From Blautia wexlerae DSM 19850 (GTDB lineage Bacteria; Bacillota; Clostridia; Lachnospirales; Lachnospiraceae), in contig NZ_CP102267.1 of assembly GCF_025148125.1 (NCBI RefSeq), forward strand, positions 1,498,501 through 1,562,500: a stretch of DNA of 64,000 nt. The letters are read 5' to 3'. The translations under genes and the position numbers were made by a program. The notes under the pieces are model-generated. The model searched no databases, had not been told where the DNA came from, and saw only the letters and a list, made by a program, of their open reading frames with translations. Below are positions 8,760 to 16,861 of this stretch, in pieces (within the stretch, counting starts at the first letter, position 1; the number at the start of each line of letters is the position of its first letter).

Positions 8760-9956
8760 TTATTCTTGTAGTAACCAATCGGCTATATCGTGAATTTGGA
8801 TTCCTTCATAGCTATATTGGGGATGTTTGGTTCTGGCAATAATCATTTTCGGATAAGCATCTCGAATCTGAAGCAGAGGAGAGCATTCTCTCTCAAATGT
8901 TTCCTGCCCGGAAATGTTGTCGCTGACCTGAATATAAAACTTCTCGCTACCTCTCTGAGCAACAAAGTCGATTTCCTTCTGATAAAGCTTGCCGACATAA
9001 ACATCATATCCACGGCGAAGAAGCTCGATGCATACGATGTTTTCATATACTCTGCCATAATCCATATTTCTGCTCCCCAGTATTGCATATCGAATACCGC
9101 TGTCACACAAATAGAACTTTTCAGAGCTTTCAAGGTATTTCTTACCTCGGATGTCGTATCTCTTAATATCATAAAATACAAAAGCATTGCACAAATACTT
9201 AATGTATTTGCCGACGGTTACATGATTGGTTGGAGTTTCATTTGCTGTCAGTAGCTGACTGATCTTATTAGGAGAAGTCAGGTTGCTGATATTATCCATA
9301 AGGAACTCGCTCAGACGTTGTAAAACCAAAGTGTCAGGGAGATTATATTTCTGTACCAAATCCCTTGTAACAATAGTTTCGTAGACCTCTTTGATATAGT
9401 TTGTTCTGTCTTTTTCGGTTCTATAAGCATAGGAACCTGCTAAACCGCCCTTGATAGAGTACTCATCAAAGAGCTTATCTTTGTCACTGATATCATCATA
9501 ATATTGGCAATATTCCTGGAAGCTGAAAGGAAACATATGAATTTCAATATAGCGTCCGGTAAACAGAGTTGCCAGATCCGCACTCAACAGGAAAGCATTA
9601 GAGCCTGTTACATAGATGTCGTATTTTCCCTTAGAATACAGGCTGTTGATTGCCAGCTCAAACTTGGGACACATCTGAACCTCGTCTACAAACAGGTAGT
9701 TCGTTTTGCCTTCCTGATAATGTTCTTCCACATAGGAGTGTAAGGCATGGTATTCCTTGATTTCTTCATATGCTAAATCCATGAAGTCAATGAAGATAAT
9801 ATTGATGTTTTCAAAGTTGTTTTTCAGATACGCAATATATGCCTGCATCAGTTTAGACTTACCAGATCGACGAATACCCGTGATGATCTTGATGTCAGGA
9901 GTGCCATTCAGTTCAATGATTCTATCGAGATATTTTGCTCTCGTGATTGTTTTCAT
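8760..9956 (-). CDS. ATP-binding protein, AAA_14 / DUF4143 family
   Basis: The 398-residue protein has an N-terminal P-loop ATPase (Walker A GIRRSGKS near residue 27; Walker B NYLFVDEVQMCP near 90) and a C-terminal DUF4143 domain with the EIDFVAQRG nuclease-like motif near residue 335. This two-domain family is common in gut anaerobes and its role is not established. The D/E-x-D and Q-V-S pattern suggests a degenerate PD-(D/E)xK fold. It is divergent from the HTH gene at 10097, with a shared AT-rich region carrying inverted repeats. Confidence 0.85.
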   Translation of the reverse strand: MKTITRAKYLDRIIELNGTPDIKIITGIRRSGKSKLMQAYIAYLKNNFENINIIFIDFMDLAYEEIKEYHALHSYVEEHYQEGKTNYLFVDEVQMCPKFELAINSLYSKGKYDIYVTGSNAFLLSADLATLFTGRYIEIHMFPFSFQEYCQYYDDISDKDKLFDEYSIKGGLAGSYAYRTEKDRTNYIKEVYETIVTRDLVQKYNLPDTLVLQRLSEFLMDNISNLTSPNKISQLLTANETPTNHVTVGKYIKYLCNAFVFYDIKRYDIRGKKYLESSEKFYLCDSGIRYAILGSRNMDYGRVYENIVCIELLRRGYDVYVGKLYQKEIDFVAQRGSEKFYIQVSDNISGQETFERECSPLLQIRDAYPKMIIARTKHPQYSYEGIQIHDIADWLLQE

Positions 9957-10096
9957 TTAGTCACCCACTTTCAAAAATTGAAATTTTTTCATTTTTCGAA
10001 ACCGCTTTGTTGTACTTAGTATACTGTCTGCTAATAGTATATGCAAGATGTCGCTTTCAAAAACACAAATTTTTTTATTTTTTGAAAGTGAAAACT
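9957..10096. promoter_or_regulatory. Divergent intergenic region with paired inverted repeats
   Basis: CTTTCAAAAA (10054) and TTTTTGAAAG (10080) form a 10-bp perfect inverted repeat just before the plus-strand HTH gene. A related copy, ACTTTCAAAAA with an imperfect partner TTTTTCGAAA, lies at 9968-10001 just before the minus-strand ATPase. The symmetry suggests operators for an autoregulated divergent pair. Confidence 0.45.
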
Positions 10097-10456
10097 ATGT
10101 ATAGGCAACCCGATTCTTTACTTAATTTCAGAAAAAAAGTAAAAAAATTTGCTTTTGACCACTGTAAAACATGCTCTGAGCATTATGAAGAACTTGCACA
10201 GGAACAGAATATTGCTCTGGCTAATTTCCGGCGGAAGAAATTATCACAAACCGGAATACGGGGAAGCAATGGAAATATAAAGTATCTTACTTTTGATGAA
10301 GCTTCCTATCTGGCAAAGGTCAGCAGAAGCATGATCAACAAATGGGCGGATAAAGGAAAGTTTACGGTAATAAAAGTTGGCAGTCGGGTTAGGATTCGTC
10401 GGGATGAATTTGAGGACTGGATGGAACAAAGAGATTTGGAAAGGAGCATGCAATAA
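10097..10456 (+). CDS. Excisionase-like helix-turn-helix protein
   Basis: The 119-residue protein has a C-terminal winged helix of the excisionase/MerR-like class: YLTFDEASYLAKVSRSMINKWADKG, then VIKVGSRVRIRRDEFEDWMEQ. Such proteins bind DNA as recombination directionality factors or simple regulators. The N-terminal 55 residues are basic with a CKTC pair. The start is the ATG after GAAAGTGAAAACT; the upstream part of the open frame is hydrophobic shadow sequence. It likely regulates or accompanies a mobile element now partly lost. Confidence 0.7.
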   Translation: MYRQPDSLLNFRKKVKKFAFDHCKTCSEHYEELAQEQNIALANFRRKKLSQTGIRGSNGNIKYLTFDEASYLAKVSRSMINKWADKGKFTVIKVGSRVRIRRDEFEDWMEQRDLERSMQ

Positions 10457-10679
10457 TATGGCATCCTTTTCATGTTCCTTAATTATTAGCTGGAGCAAAC
10501 AACCAGCTAACTTTCAGAGCTTTACAGAGCTTGACAGAGGGGGTATTCAGAATAACTTAAATTGAATAACTGCGCGTCGCATTCTCGTTACTTCCAGTGA
10601 TGAGTTAGACGCGCAAATTTTTTTACAAAACAACAGAACAAATGTTTACATAAACCAATACATATGGTATAATATTTAT

Positions 10680-11123
10680 ATGGGAAAAGATATATTTAAT
10701 ATAGATAAAAACAAACTTTCATATGGTAGGGGATATGTCTATTCCTTGCAGTATCATCTTGTCTGGTGTACAAAATACAGAAAAAAGGTTTTAAAAAACG
10801 GAATCGATACAGAATGCAAAGAAATGTTACAGAATCTTGCAGAAGAATATAAATTTCAGATCCTGGCAATGGAGGTGATGCCGGATCATATCCATCTGCT
10901 TGTGGACTGTAAACCTCAGTTTTATATTTCAGATATGATCAAGATCATGAAAGGAAATCTTGCACGCCAGATGTTTCTTGCGCATCCGGAGTTAAAAAAG
11001 GAACTGTGGGGTGGGCATCTGTGGAATCCGTCTTACTGTGCCATAACGGTCAGTGACAGGAGCAGAGACCAGGTGCTTGCCTACATCGAAGGACAAAAGG
11101 AAAAAGAAAAGAAAAAAGCCTGA
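10680..11123 (+). CDS. tnpA: IS200/IS605 Y1 transposase TnpA
   Basis: The 147-residue HUH transposase has HLVWCTKYRKKVL near residue 26, the His-Ile-His metal site at 70-72 (MPDHIHLLVDC) and a candidate catalytic tyrosine at 135 (LAYIEGQ). It cuts and joins single-stranded ends during transposition. The full length and intact motifs suggest an active enzyme, which could also mobilise the tnpB-only copy at 36.7 kb. The promoter-like GGTATAATATT lies directly before the ATG, so the transcript is probably nearly leaderless. Confidence 0.93.
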   Translation: MGKDIFNIDKNKLSYGRGYVYSLQYHLVWCTKYRKKVLKNGIDTECKEMLQNLAEEYKFQILAMEVMPDHIHLLVDCKPQFYISDMIKIMKGNLARQMFLAHPELKKELWGGHLWNPSYCAITVSDRSRDQVLAYIEGQKEKEKKKA

Positions 11124-11153
11124 CAGAAGAAATGATTTGTTGGAGGAAAAGAG

Positions 11154-12482
11154 ATGCAGACCGTATCCAGCTATGGCGTAGAATTACGAAAACAGAATAT
11201 CCCGGTCCGCCAGACACTGGAAATCTACCGGTCTGCGGTCAGTTACCTGACAGAAATATATGAGCAGGTGTGGGAAGAACTGGCAGAGATCCCTGATGCA
11301 AAAAGGCGGTTTAATGCCGCAGAGCATCTGGTGCATACTACAAAAAAGAATCCTGCACGCTTTGATTTTGATCTTCGCTTTCCGAAGATGCCGTCCTACC
11401 TGAGGCGAGCCGCAATCCAGCATGCATTGGGAAGTGTATCTTCTTACGAAACACGGATGGATCTGTGGGAAAAGTCAGGAGAAAAAGCAGGGAAACCCAG
11501 ACTGGCGTATGAGAATCATGCCATGCCTGTTTTTTATCGTGATGTCATGTACAGAGAGGAAAAAGAAGGAAAAGACGAAGCATACCTGAAACTGTATGAT
11601 GGCCATGATTGGAAATGGTTTTGTGTGCATTTAAATCACACAGATATGGAATATCTGCGCAAGAACTGGTCGGGGAAAAAGGCATCAGCCCCGACACTGG
11701 AGAAAAGACACCATAAATATTTCCTGCGTTTTTCTTATACGGAAGAAGTGACACTTACGAAAACACCGGTAAAAGAACAGATCATCTGTAGTGTGGACTT
11801 GGGAATCAATACCGATGCGGTCTGTACTATTATGCGGGCAGACGGAACTGTCCTGGGGAGAAAATTTATCAATCATCCCAGTGAAAAAGACCGGATGTAC
11901 CGCACACTGGGCCGGATCCGAAGATTCCAGAGGGAACACGGCTCTGCGCAGTCACGGGGAAGATGGGCATATACGAAACGCCTGAACATAGAGCTGGGAA
12001 GAAAAATTGCAGGTGCGATCGTAAAAAATGCAGAAGAGAACCATGCAGATGTGATCGTATTCGAGTATCTGGAAATGCAGGGAAAGATATCCGGAAAGAA
12101 AAAACAGAAACTGCATCTGTGGAGAAAACGGGATATCCAGAAACGCTGTGAGCATCAGGCACACAGAAAAGGAATGCGGGTATCCAGAGTCTGCGCATGG
12201 AATACGAGCAGGCTTGCATACGATGGTTCCGGAAGTGTGTCCCGTGACTCGAAAAATCACAGCCTGTGTGTATTCCAGACAGGAAAAAAATATAACTGTG
12301 ACCTGTCGGCATCGTATAATATCGGAGCAAGATATTTTATCAGAGAACTTTTAAAACCCCTTCCGGTAACGGAAAGGTCTTTGCTGGAGGCAAAAGTCCT
12401 TCCGGTAAAGCGTAGAACCTCATGTGTTTATGCAGATCTGAAAGAACTTCATTTACAAATGGAAATCTTAAAGGCAGCATAA
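11154..12482 (+). CDS. tnpB: TnpB, RNA-guided endonuclease-type OrfB
   Basis: The 442-residue protein has the three RuvC motifs: SVDLGINTDAV (Asp215), VIVFEYLEM (Glu304) and CDLSASYNIGARYF (Asp383). In studied TnpB proteins these cut DNA guided by RNA made from the element's right end. The zinc ribbon normally located between RuvC II and III (two CxxC pairs) is not recognisable; only scattered cysteines (347, 372, 382) remain. The second copy shares this, so it is a subfamily trait rather than local damage. It starts 31 bp after tnpA with GGAGG. Confidence 0.9.
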   Translation: MQTVSSYGVELRKQNIPVRQTLEIYRSAVSYLTEIYEQVWEELAEIPDAKRRFNAAEHLVHTTKKNPARFDFDLRFPKMPSYLRRAAIQHALGSVSSYETRMDLWEKSGEKAGKPRLAYENHAMPVFYRDVMYREEKEGKDEAYLKLYDGHDWKWFCVHLNHTDMEYLRKNWSGKKASAPTLEKRHHKYFLRFSYTEEVTLTKTPVKEQIICSVDLGINTDAVCTIMRADGTVLGRKFINHPSEKDRMYRTLGRIRRFQREHGSAQSRGRWAYTKRLNIELGRKIAGAIVKNAEENHADVIVFEYLEMQGKISGKKKQKLHLWRKRDIQKRCEHQAHRKGMRVSRVCAWNTSRLAYDGSGSVSRDSKNHSLCVFQTGKKYNCDLSASYNIGARYFIRELLKPLPVTERSLLEAKVLPVKRRTSCVYADLKELHLQMEILKAA

Positions 12483-12646
12483 ATGCAGGCAGATATACAG
12501 CGGACTACCTGCAATGTGGGAACCTGCCATATCTGGCATGGAAAAATGCGCATAACTGCGCTGACCTAAGTTACAGGCGTATCCGCCGATATTTAGTCTG
12601 ACGCCTAAAGCGTCTGGAAGCACGCGACTTCAGTCGTGTGAGGATA
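12483..12646 (+). ncRNA. Probable right-end guide RNA (reRNA/omega-RNA) scaffold
   Basis: About 160 bp after the tnpB stop are nearly identical to the region after the second tnpB (38180-38337). Conserved hairpins include AGGCGTATCCGCC.., GGCGC/GCGCC-like pairing around TAAAGCGTC, and the terminal CACGCGACTTCAGTCGTG. In TnpB systems this segment is transcribed as the guide scaffold and the guide comes from flanking DNA, here starting ATAAAGTTTTTAATTC. Confidence 0.6.
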
Positions 12647-12877
12647 AAGTTTTTAATTCACGGTATTTTTGTTTCTGATGAAATGCAGTCATGTGGTATA
12701 GGTAAACTTTTATTAGATTATATCAAGAATAAAAAAGTTAGATTGCGATTAAACGTATACCAGAAAAATACCAGAGCTCTCTCTTTTTACCAAAGAGAAG
12801 AGTTTAATATCCAATGCGAAGGATTCGATGGTGCTACTGGTGAAAAAGAATATCCAATGTTGTGGCAGCAGAAATAG
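12647..12877 (+). pseudogene. GNAT acetyltransferase, C-terminal fragment
   Basis: The frame enters directly from the IS right end and reads HGIFVSDEMQSCGIGKLLLDYIK (acetyl-CoA binding Q-x-x-G-x-G/A-like loop), then VYQKNTRALSFYQREEF, the typical end of a GNAT domain. The first half is missing, so the IS insertion with deletion has removed it; no N-terminal half is seen left of the element. Confidence 0.75.
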
Positions 12878-13039
12878 AAAGCGATTTTGGGGAGAATTCC
12901 CATGGATATTGCCAATATGGTACTGTTTCTTTGCTCTGAAAAAGCGGGCTTTATCACAGGTGAAAACATCTGTATTGACGGTGGTATGACAAAACAAATG
13001 ATTTATCATGGCGATTGTGGGTGGAGATTTGACATCTAA
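12878..13039 (+). pseudogene. Short-chain dehydrogenase (SDR), C-terminal fragment
   Basis: Directly after the GNAT stop and in the same frame, the sequence reads ILGRIPMDIANMVLFLC, then GFITGENICIDGGMT, the C-terminal signature of SDR oxidoreductases, ending at a TAA. There is no N-terminal Rossmann part. Two unrelated gene tails abutting in frame indicate sequential deletions. Confidence 0.75.
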
Positions 13040-13081
13040 GTCACGTATTAGAAACACAGAATATACAAAAGGAGAAGAACT

Positions 13082-13438
13082 ATGAAATTTAAGATGATTC
13101 ACGAAAACTACAATGTATCAGACCTGGACCGATCTATTAAATTTTACAACGAGGCCCTTGATCTGCACGAAGTGAGAAGAAAGACTACAGATGATTTTAT
13201 TATTGTGTATCTGAGCAACGATGTAAGTGATTTTGAGTTGGAACTTACCTGGCTTAAAGATCATCCACAGCCGTATAATCTGGGTGAATGCGAATTCCAC
13301 TTGGCATTCAAGGCAGAGGATTATGAGGCAGCGCACAAGAAGCACGAAGAGATGGGGTGCATTTGCTTCGAAAATGAAGCGATGGGAATCTATTTCATTG
13401 TAGATCCAGATGGATACTGGCTTGAGATTCTGCCGTAA
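13082..13438 (+). CDS. VOC-family protein (glyoxalase I-like)
   Basis: The 118-residue protein folds as two beta-alpha-beta-beta-beta units. Four likely metal ligands are in the glyoxalase I positions: His near 7 (MIHENYNVSDLDRSIKFY), Glu in DFELELTW, His in ECEFHLAFKAED and Glu in GYWLEILP. It probably acts on methylglyoxal-thiol adducts or a related substrate. It has its own AAGGAG and intact length, unlike its decayed upstream neighbours. Confidence 0.85.
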   Translation: MKFKMIHENYNVSDLDRSIKFYNEALDLHEVRRKTTDDFIIVYLSNDVSDFELELTWLKDHPQPYNLGECEFHLAFKAEDYEAAHKKHEEMGCICFENEAMGIYFIVDPDGYWLEILP

Positions 13439-13507
13439 AGCTGGTTGAGAAATCGTAGAAATCATGTTGATCAGATGTTCAGAGGACTTTAAGGGGGATG
13501 TGTTATC

Positions 13508-13870
13508 ATGAGAACTATAGGTAATATCCTTTGGTTTATATTTGGAGGATTGCTGGGTGGACTGGCATGGGTTTTTGCAGGATGCATATGGTGTATTACA
13601 ATTATTGGAATTCCGGTAGGCCTGCAATGCTTTAAATTTGCAACGTTGGCATTCTGGCCGTTTGGAAAAGAAATCGTGTATGGAAATGGTATGTTTTCAT
13701 TCTTGGTAAATCTCATATGGATTGTATTTTTTGGTTGGGAAATGGCGCTTGGAAATCTGATAGTTGGTTGTATATGGTGTATTACGATAGTTGGAATTCC
13801 GTTTGGAAAGCAGTTTTTCAAGATGGCAAGACTTTCTTTCATGCCATTTGGTGCCAGTGTGATAGGGTAG
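13508..13870 (+). CDS. YccF-domain inner membrane protein
   Basis: The 120-residue protein carries two copies of the YccF unit, GCIWCITIIGIPVGLQCFKFATLA at 27-50 and GCIWCITIVGIPFGKQFFKMARL near 87-109, each flanked by hydrophobic helices. It is therefore a small multi-pass membrane protein of unknown function. A strong GGGGGATGTGTTATC precedes the ATG. Confidence 0.85.
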   Translation: MRTIGNILWFIFGGLLGGLAWVFAGCIWCITIIGIPVGLQCFKFATLAFWPFGKEIVYGNGMFSFLVNLIWIVFFGWEMALGNLIVGCIWCITIVGIPFGKQFFKMARLSFMPFGASVIG

Positions 13871-13973
13871 AATACAAAAATTTAAGGAGTCATTTGAGAG
13901 AATGATTCAAATGCTATTGGGAATCATAAGTAAAGTTATTAATACATAATAAGAAAAAACAATAGTATTTGTA

Positions 13974-14008
13974 AGGCGTCAGTGGAGTATTCTACTGGCG
14001 TTTTATTT
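13974..14008 (+). terminator. Intrinsic terminator
   Basis: GGCGTCAGTGGAG pairs with TTCTACTGGCG and is followed by TTTTATTT. It closes the VOC/YccF segment. Confidence 0.65.
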
Positions 14009-14333
14009 AACATATTGGATTTACGAAGAATGCCTATCAAAGCGAAAAATTGTTAGAACAAGCTGAAATTCCAGAATCTTATTTATGACAAGTGTATTAC
14101 AAGCACTTGCTGCAAAGCAGATTGAAGTAGAAACAAGAAAACAGCAGAGCCACGAACAGAAGAGTGGAAGAAAGCATTATGAATTTTCCTTATAATTATA
14201 TGTATTTCGAAGAATTACTTCCGGAAAGTTTTCCCACCGAATTATGAGTCTGTGTAGTATAATTAATAATAACAGTATATTCTGACTTACATTGTTGTAA
14301 ATAGGAATGATACATAACAAGGAGATGGGTTTA
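14009..14333. other. Intergenic remnant DNA without an assignable gene
   Basis: Short protein-like frames survive (NAYQSEKLLEQAEIPESYL then a stop; MTSVLQALAAKQIEVETRKQ at 14095), which suggests decayed genes, but I recognise no family. AT-rich sequence before 14334 probably contains the promoter of the next gene. Confidence 0.4.
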
Positions 14334-15503
14334 ATGTTAAAAAATGGGATATACGAACAGATTGTTAATACGAGAATAAATAAAGAACTGCAGCAGCTTG
14401 ATCGTGAAAAATATGATATAGAATTAGAAAAGCTTGATGGAGAGGATGCAAGACGTATTCTTACCATATACATATCATATGTCATAAATCAGGCTTTGCA
14501 ATACTTAAGAGACAGTTTCCCGTCATCTAAAGAAAATGAATCGTTACTGGCACAAATTCGCTTATGTAATGAAATCGTTCAGGAAATAGTAGAGCATACG
14601 AATGAACCTGAATTTGAGGATAATATCATTCTTGAAAAAGGAGAAGTATTGACCTCATTATATGAAAAAATGAATTCAGCAAGAAGCATTAATACAATCA
14701 AAGCTGTGCATCCGGAAACGTCAATTGTAGAGAATGCCTTGTTTACAGGATCTAAAAATGAGCCAAGTATGCTTTCGGAATTGAAGAAAGAAATCTTGTC
14801 CTCTGATTCTATTGATCTTTTGGTTTCATTTATTAAGTGGAGTGCAATACGTCCACTTCTTGTGGAATTGACTGCATTCACGAAACGAGAGGGTGTTCGT
14901 TTACGTGTGATTGCAACGACTTACACACAGGCTACAGATTATAAAGCGATTGTTACTCTTGCAGAGCTTCCAAATACGGAAGTGAAGATTAATTATGAAA
15001 CGAATCATGCACGTATGCATGCAAAATCTTATTTGTTTAAAAGAGATACTGGATTTTCAACTGCATATATTGGCTCATCAAATCTTTCAAATCCAGCTTT
15101 GACTGGGGGATTGGAGTGGAATGTGAAGGTGACTGAGAAAGAGTCATTTGATATTGTGAAAAAGTTTTCGGTTTCCTTTGAGAGTTACTGGAATGATGCC
15201 TCTTTTGAAATCTTTGACCCTGAAAACCCAGACTGTCATGAAAAGCTGAAAAAAGAATTAACGAGGGCTGCATTTGATAGAAAGTCAAAACGTAGTCTTC
15301 AGGTTTCGATTCGACCATATGCATATCAGCAGGAAATTTTGGATAATCTTGCTGCAGAACGAGAAGTATACGGACATTATCGTAATCTGGTTTCTGCAGC
15401 GACAGGGGAATGTGTGATAATGATGTCAGGTCGTAAAAGTGCCCGTAAATCAAGGGGTTCAGCGGCCAGAGTCCTATTCAAAACATGTATGAGATACCTA
15501 TAG
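14334..15503 (+). pseudogene. DUF3427-type PLD/helicase, N-terminal half (interrupted)
   Basis: After a helical N-terminus there is a phospholipase D-like nuclease domain (HAKSYLFKRDTG with YIGSSNLSNPAL) and then the start of a superfamily 2 helicase (RPYAYQQEILDNL, NLVSAATG). The frame diverges at 15407, exactly where Walker A (ATGTGKT) should continue, and runs on through about 30 unrelated residues. The DEAH box and the rest of the family are found at 33216-35201. The start was set at the ATG eight bases after AAGGAGA. This is a gene of the type often linked to DNA defence and repair, broken at its P-loop. Confidence 0.75.
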
Positions 15504-15598
15504 TTATAACAAAGCCGATGGGAAGGATCGGTTGAAGAAAATTAAATATGGCTGAGATTTGGGTAGGACTGAATCAGTTTTGGGTGAGAGATCACAGC

Positions 15599-15619
15599 AG
15601 ACTGGTCAGTCTTTTTTTA
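15599..15619 (+). terminator. Intrinsic terminator
   Basis: AGACTGGTCAGTCT is a compact inverted repeat followed by seven T's. It lies between the broken helicase half and the partition module. Confidence 0.6.
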
Positions 15620-15727
15620 TTCCTTTAGCAATGGGGCGGGTGGCTCCCGATCCTGCATCAGTCAGTCACATCTAAAGACCGATTCCGGTCTTTGCAAATT
15701 CATTCTTGGTTCAGGAGGAAATATTTT

Positions 15728-16048
15728 ATGGCAATGAAAAATGTAAGAAATATGAAAGTTCGTGGGCAGAGCGGTTATAAATATGAGACAGTTCCGACAA
15801 TTACTTTGAAAGGAAAATGGCTGGAAGAACTGGGATTTCATCCTGGGGATTATGTGCAGGTGAAATGTGAGAATGGTCAGCTGATTATTACGCCTGATAT
15901 GAATAAGGTACAGGAGCAGGAAGCAAAGTCGGCATTTATGGAAACGGAGATTAAGAAACTGGAAATCAGATATCAGAATGAAAAAGCAGAAATCACTGCA
16001 AGATATGTGGCTGAGCAGTGTGAAGGTTGTTATGGAAGAAAAGTGTGA
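15728..16048 (+). CDS. SymE-like AbrB-fold protein
   Basis: The 106-residue protein has the SymE/AbrB-like core TVPTITLKGKWLEELGFHPGDYVQVKCENGQLIITPD at about residues 17-53, followed by a helical tail. SymE proteins are RNA-targeting toxins or nucleic-acid-binding proteins; in Clostridia relatives often sit on conjugative elements. Here it directly precedes parA/parB, 14 bp upstream, so it may belong to the element's maintenance module. The start has AGGAGG. Confidence 0.65.
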   Translation: MAMKNVRNMKVRGQSGYKYETVPTITLKGKWLEELGFHPGDYVQVKCENGQLIITPDMNKVQEQEAKSAFMETEIKKLEIRYQNEKAEITARYVAEQCEGCYGRKV

Positions 16049-16062
16049 GAGGAGATTATGAT

Positions 16063-16861
16063 ATGGGAAAAATTTTGATGTGTGGATCATTTAAAGGGGG
16101 AGTTGGCAAGACTGCCAGCTCATGGAATCTGGCTTATTCATTGGCTGGGAGGGGGAAGAAAGTTGGGGAAGAAAGTTCTGGCTGTTGATTTTGACAGTCA
16201 GGCGAATCTGACAACTTGTTTCGGAGTAGAAGATCCTGCGGCTGTGGCGGTGACAATCGGGCATCTGATGATGAATCGGCTGGAAGATGAGGAAATGCCG
16301 GATCCATCAGAGTTTATTCGGAGCAGAAATGGTGTGGACTTTATTCCGTCATCCATGATGCTTTCAGCAGTGGATAGTAAGCTGCGGATGGAGATGGGTT
16401 CAGAGAAGATGCTGGCCGGCATTCTGGAATCGCTGAGAGGGCTGTATGACTATATTATTGTAGATACCTGTCCATCGCTTGGTACATTGACGATTAGCGC
16501 ACTGACGGCGGCTGATGAGGTGATTATTGCAGTTAATCCACAGCTTCTGGCAATGATGGGATTGCAGGATTTTATTCGGACAGTGAGTAAGGTCAGAAGC
16601 AGACTGAATGGCCGCCTGCAGATTGCAGGGATCCTGTTGACTATGTGTGATGCCAGAACAAATCTCTGCAAGGTTATTACAGAACAGCTGACGGAAACTT
16701 TTGATAGACAGATTCGAATTTTTAAGAGCATCATACCTAATACAGTAAAGGTGGGAGAATCAATTTATTATAGCAGACCGCTTCTGGAGTATGCACCAGA
16801 AACGAAGGTTTGCAGGGCGTATCAGGATTTGGCTGAGGAGGTGGACAGGGATGAAAGCTAA
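16063..16861 (+). pseudogene. parA: ParA-type partition ATPase, frameshifted
   Basis: The frame from 16063 carries the deviant Walker A (SFKGGVGKTASSWNLAYSLA) and stops at 16186. The second frame carries the rest: LAVDFDSQANLTTCFG, YDYIIVDTCPSLGTLT (Walker B) and the C-terminal domain. The shift is caused by a 13-bp tandem duplication (GGGGAAGAAAGTT at 16152 and 16165); removing one unit restores RGKKVLAVDFD. The full protein would be about 262 residues. ParA moves or segregates plasmid-like DNA with ParB. Unless recoding occurs, this copy is dead. Confidence 0.85.
16152..16177 (+). repeat. 13-bp tandem duplication inside parA
   Basis: Two perfect adjacent units of GGGGAAGAAAGTT. The extra 13 bases cause the parA frameshift. 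Confidence 0.9.

Larger units (their letters stand above)
10571..12646 (+). mobile_element. IS200/IS605-family element, complete (tnpA + tnpB)
   Basis: The left end carries a hairpin TGCGCGTC/GACGCGCA (10571-10615), followed by the AAATTTTTTT stretch shared with the second copy at 36722. tnpA and tnpB follow, and the right end is a hairpin CACGCGACTTCAGTCGTGTG at about 12625. The right boundary is set where identity to copy 2 stops, after GTGAGG. There is no target duplication, as expected for Y1 single-strand transposition. Confidence 0.8.
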
